A stretch of DNA of 8,720 nt. It comes from Candidatus Omnitrophota bacterium (GTDB taxonomy: Bacteria > Omnitrophota > Gorgyraeia > JABMQH01). Position 1 is the stretch's first letter, and every line of letters starts with the position of its first letter. Made by a program: the position numbers and the translations under genes. The notes under the pieces were generated by a model, which saw nothing but the letters and a program-made list of their open reading frames with translations, did no database searches and was not told the DNA's origin. Positions 7,148 through 8,720 of the stretch are shown here, in pieces. The stretch covers positions 1 through 8,720 of the forward strand of contig JAPLLL010000113.1 of the NCBI GenBank assembly GCA_026387595.1, written 5' to 3'.

Positions 7148-7182
7148 GTTAGTTGATTTTATCAGCTATTAAAGGTTTTTTT
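7140..7182 (+). terminator. Intrinsic terminator or attenuator before hyfB
   Basis: AAACCTTT (7140-7147) pairs with AAAGGTTT (7171-7178). Inside it AGTTGAT (7151-7157) pairs with ATCAGCT (7161-7167, one G-U) around a TTT loop. Seven T residues (7176-7182) overlap and follow the 3' arm. This is a convincing rho-independent terminator reading on the + strand. It sits 26 bases before the hyfB-like ATG and about 55 bases after the predicted transcription start, so it either ends leakage from the amrS cluster or attenuates the hydrogenase operon. Confidence 0.75.
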
Positions 7183-7207
7183 GCTTTTACAGGCCCTGGC
7201 GGTTGAA

Positions 7208-8720
7208 ATGATAAATCTTTTGCCAAAACAACTGTTTTTCTTTGACCCGCTTGCCGTATTTTTTCTCGCGGTGATCGGCGTTGTCTTTGTCCCGTCAGCG
7301 ATATTTTCGATAGGATACCTGCGAAAAGAGATGTCGGGGAAAAAACTGCTTGCCTGGGCGCTTCTGGCTATCTTTGCCCTCTCAATGTGCCTGGTAGTAA
7401 TATCCGGCAACCTTTTTTTGTTTCTCATATGCTGGGAACTGATGTCGCTCTCCTCTTATTTTCTCGTTGTTTTCGATTTTAAACATGAAAAATCCGTGCG
7501 CGCCGGTACGATCTATCTGGTCATGACCCATGCCGGCACCGCCTGCCTTATGGCTGCGTTTTTCATTTTGTACAATTACGCGGGATCCTTTGACTATACC
7601 GCGCTGAAACAGGCCTTCGGCCTGATGGCCCCACAGATCCGCAATATTGTTTTTCTGCTTTTACTTGCCGGCTTTTCAACCAAGGCAGGCGTTGTGCCTT
7701 TGCATGTATGGCTCCCCTACGCGCATCCGCAGGCCCCAAGCTATGTTTCAAGCATCATGTCAGGCGTGATGATAAAGATCGCACTATACGGCATGATACG
7801 TTTTTTCATAACGCTTTTGGGGCCGGGGCCGGCCTGGTGGGGCGCGCTTATCCTGACGCTTGGCGCGATCTCCTGTCTTGTCGGCGTGATCTATGCCCTC
7901 ATGGACCACGACCTGAAAAAACTGCTCGCGTATCACAGCGTTGAGAATATCGGCATAATCCTTTTGGGTATAGGTACAGCGATGTTTTTCGCGGGCCGCG
8001 GCGCGGCAGCGGTAGCTGCGCTGGCCATGTGCGCGGGCCTGTATCACTTAATTAACCACGCACTATTTAAAGGACTGCTCTTTCTTTGTTCCGGGAGCGT
8101 GCTAAAAGCAACCGGGGTGCGCGATATGGAAAAGATGGGCGGTCTTATTAAAACAATGCCTGTAACCGCGTTATTTTTTCTGATCGGCACGATGGGCATT
8201 TCCGCGCTCCCGCCTTTAAACGGGTTCGTCAGCGAATGGCTCACGTTCCAGGCCTTTTTCCTGGGGATCTTACAATCCCAGGGATGGGTAAAAATTTTCA
8301 TGCTGCTGGCCGCGGCTGCATTAGCCTTGACCAGCGGGCTGGCTGCAGCCTGTTTTGTCAAGGCCTTCGGTATAACCTTCCTTGCCCTGCCGCGCAGCGC
8401 CAGGGCACAGGAGGCAAAAGAGGCTGGCTTCACCATGAAGGCCGGCATGGCCATGCTGGCTGTGCTTGTAATCTTATTCGGCATAGGCTCGGGTATCATC
8501 GCGCCCTTGTTATTCCGCGTCGCCCAGTCAGTATTGGGGATCGAAAAGGCACAGGTCTCCTTTTATCTTGTATCGGTCCTGCCGCCCATGATCGCGGTAC
8601 TGCTGGTTCTGTTCGGCGGTATGGTTTTTCTGTGGTTCAGGTTCGGCCTGCGCACCAAACAGGTCCGCTATAATACCTGGGACTGCGGGTATTATGATCT
8701 GAACAGCCGCAACGAGTATA
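7208..8720 (+). CDS. hyfB: Hydrogenase-4 / formate hydrogenlyase membrane subunit (HyfB/HycC-like), 3'-partial
   Basis: 504 codons are visible and the frame is open at the window end. It belongs to the Mrp/NuoL-type proton-conducting antiporter family and most resembles HyfB/HycC of group 4 [NiFe]-hydrogenase complexes, which couple hydrogen evolution to ion pumping in the inner membrane. Family marks: CWELMSLSS with Glu77 in a membrane helix; STKAGVVPLHVWLPYAHPQAPS with Lys159; SGVMIKIALYG with Lys190; DLKKLLAYHSVENIGII (235-251); YHLINHALFKGLLFL (279-293); DMEKMGGL; ISALPPLNGFVSEW (331-344); MCF-like CFVKAFGITF; and TWDCGY (490-495). The Glu and Lys residues are those expected for proton transfer. 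Compared with my memory of E. coli HyfB (672 residues), the ATG at 7208 begins some 65 residues late, so the first two helices are missing; an in-frame TTG at 7181 would add only nine residues and the frame is closed by TGA at 7154. GGCGG at 7198-7202 is a weak ribosome binding site. The remaining complex genes should follow downstream. Confidence 0.9.
   Translation, partial: MINLLPKQLFFFDPLAVFFLAVIGVVFVPSAIFSIGYLRKEMSGKKLLAWALLAIFALSMCLVVISGNLFLFLICWELMSLSSYFLVVFDFKHEKSVRAGTIYLVMTHAGTACLMAAFFILYNYAGSFDYTALKQAFGLMAPQIRNIVFLLLLAGFSTKAGVVPLHVWLPYAHPQAPSYVSSIMSGVMIKIALYGMIRFFITLLGPGPAWWGALILTLGAISCLVGVIYALMDHDLKKLLAYHSVENIGIILLGIGTAMFFAGRGAAAVAALAMCAGLYHLINHALFKGLLFLCSGSVLKATGVRDMEKMGGLIKTMPVTALFFLIGTMGISALPPLNGFVSEWLTFQAFFLGILQSQGWVKIFMLLAAAALALTSGLAAACFVKAFGITFLALPRSARAQEAKEAGFTMKAGMAMLAVLVILFGIGSGIIAPLLFRVAQSVLGIEKAQVSFYLVSVLPPMIAVLLVLFGGMVFLWFRFGLRTKQVRYNTWDCGYYDLNSRNEY

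Noticed and set aside
8044..8499. Minus-strand open frame of 151 codons
   Set aside because: It lies wholly inside the well-supported hyfB-like gene, and its translation (many Ala, Pro and Lys, no domain) is what a reversed membrane-protein gene gives.
8236..8673. Plus-strand open frame of 145 codons
   Set aside because: Off-frame reading of the hyfB-like gene with no recognisable motif; the other frame carries the conserved PPLNGF and TWDCGY motifs.
1..8720. CRISPR arrays, insertion sequences, tRNA genes or long repeats
   Set aside because: No regularly spaced repeats, transposase frames, terminal inverted repeats or cloverleaf-like sequences were seen on reading both strands.

Overview
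The window reads as chromosome of an anaerobic, double-membraned (Gram-negative-type) bacterium. An autotransporter beta-barrel ending in Phe requires an outer membrane. A polyferredoxin, a radical SAM enzyme and a HyfB/HycC-type membrane hydrogenase subunit point to anaerobic, low-potential metabolism. An uncultivated lineage such as Omnitrophota would fit the gene mix and sequence style, but this is an impression, not something the sequence proves. All real genes lie on the + strand and no mobile element, tRNA, rRNA or CRISPR array was seen.

Region 1 (1-2118) is the 3' part of a gene for a secreted calcineurin-type metallophosphatase joined through a short helical linker to an autotransporter beta-barrel. 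Its signal peptide and first metal-binding motif lie before the window.

Region 2 (2141-7035) is a tightly packed set of genes: a NapH-like membrane polyferredoxin; a small SafE/CcdA-like membrane protein whose reading frame is broken near 3242-3250; a large membrane protein with a degenerate spermidine-synthase-like domain between two membrane halves; and an AmmeMemoRadiSam-type radical SAM enzyme (AmrS) with an N-terminal membrane anchor. Two junctions are 4-base ATGA overlaps, so translation is probably coupled. The set looks like a membrane redox module in which a ferredoxin-bearing and a cysteine-bearing membrane protein could pass electrons to or across the membrane next to an anchored radical SAM protein. 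The usual partners of AmrS (Memo-like AmrB and AMMECR1-like AmrA) are not in the window. This cassette is the best candidate for an undescribed system here.

Region 3 (7036-7207) has no gene but is rich in signals: a hairpin over the amrS stop codon, a good sigma70-type promoter with extended -10, a small dyad at the expected transcription start, and a strong intrinsic terminator whose 5' arm can also pair with an upstream element. Together these look like an attenuated leader.

Region 4 (7208-8720, running off the end) is a proton-translocating membrane subunit of a group 4 [NiFe]-hydrogenase/formate hydrogenlyase-like complex, probably the first gene of a hyf-type operon continuing beyond the window.
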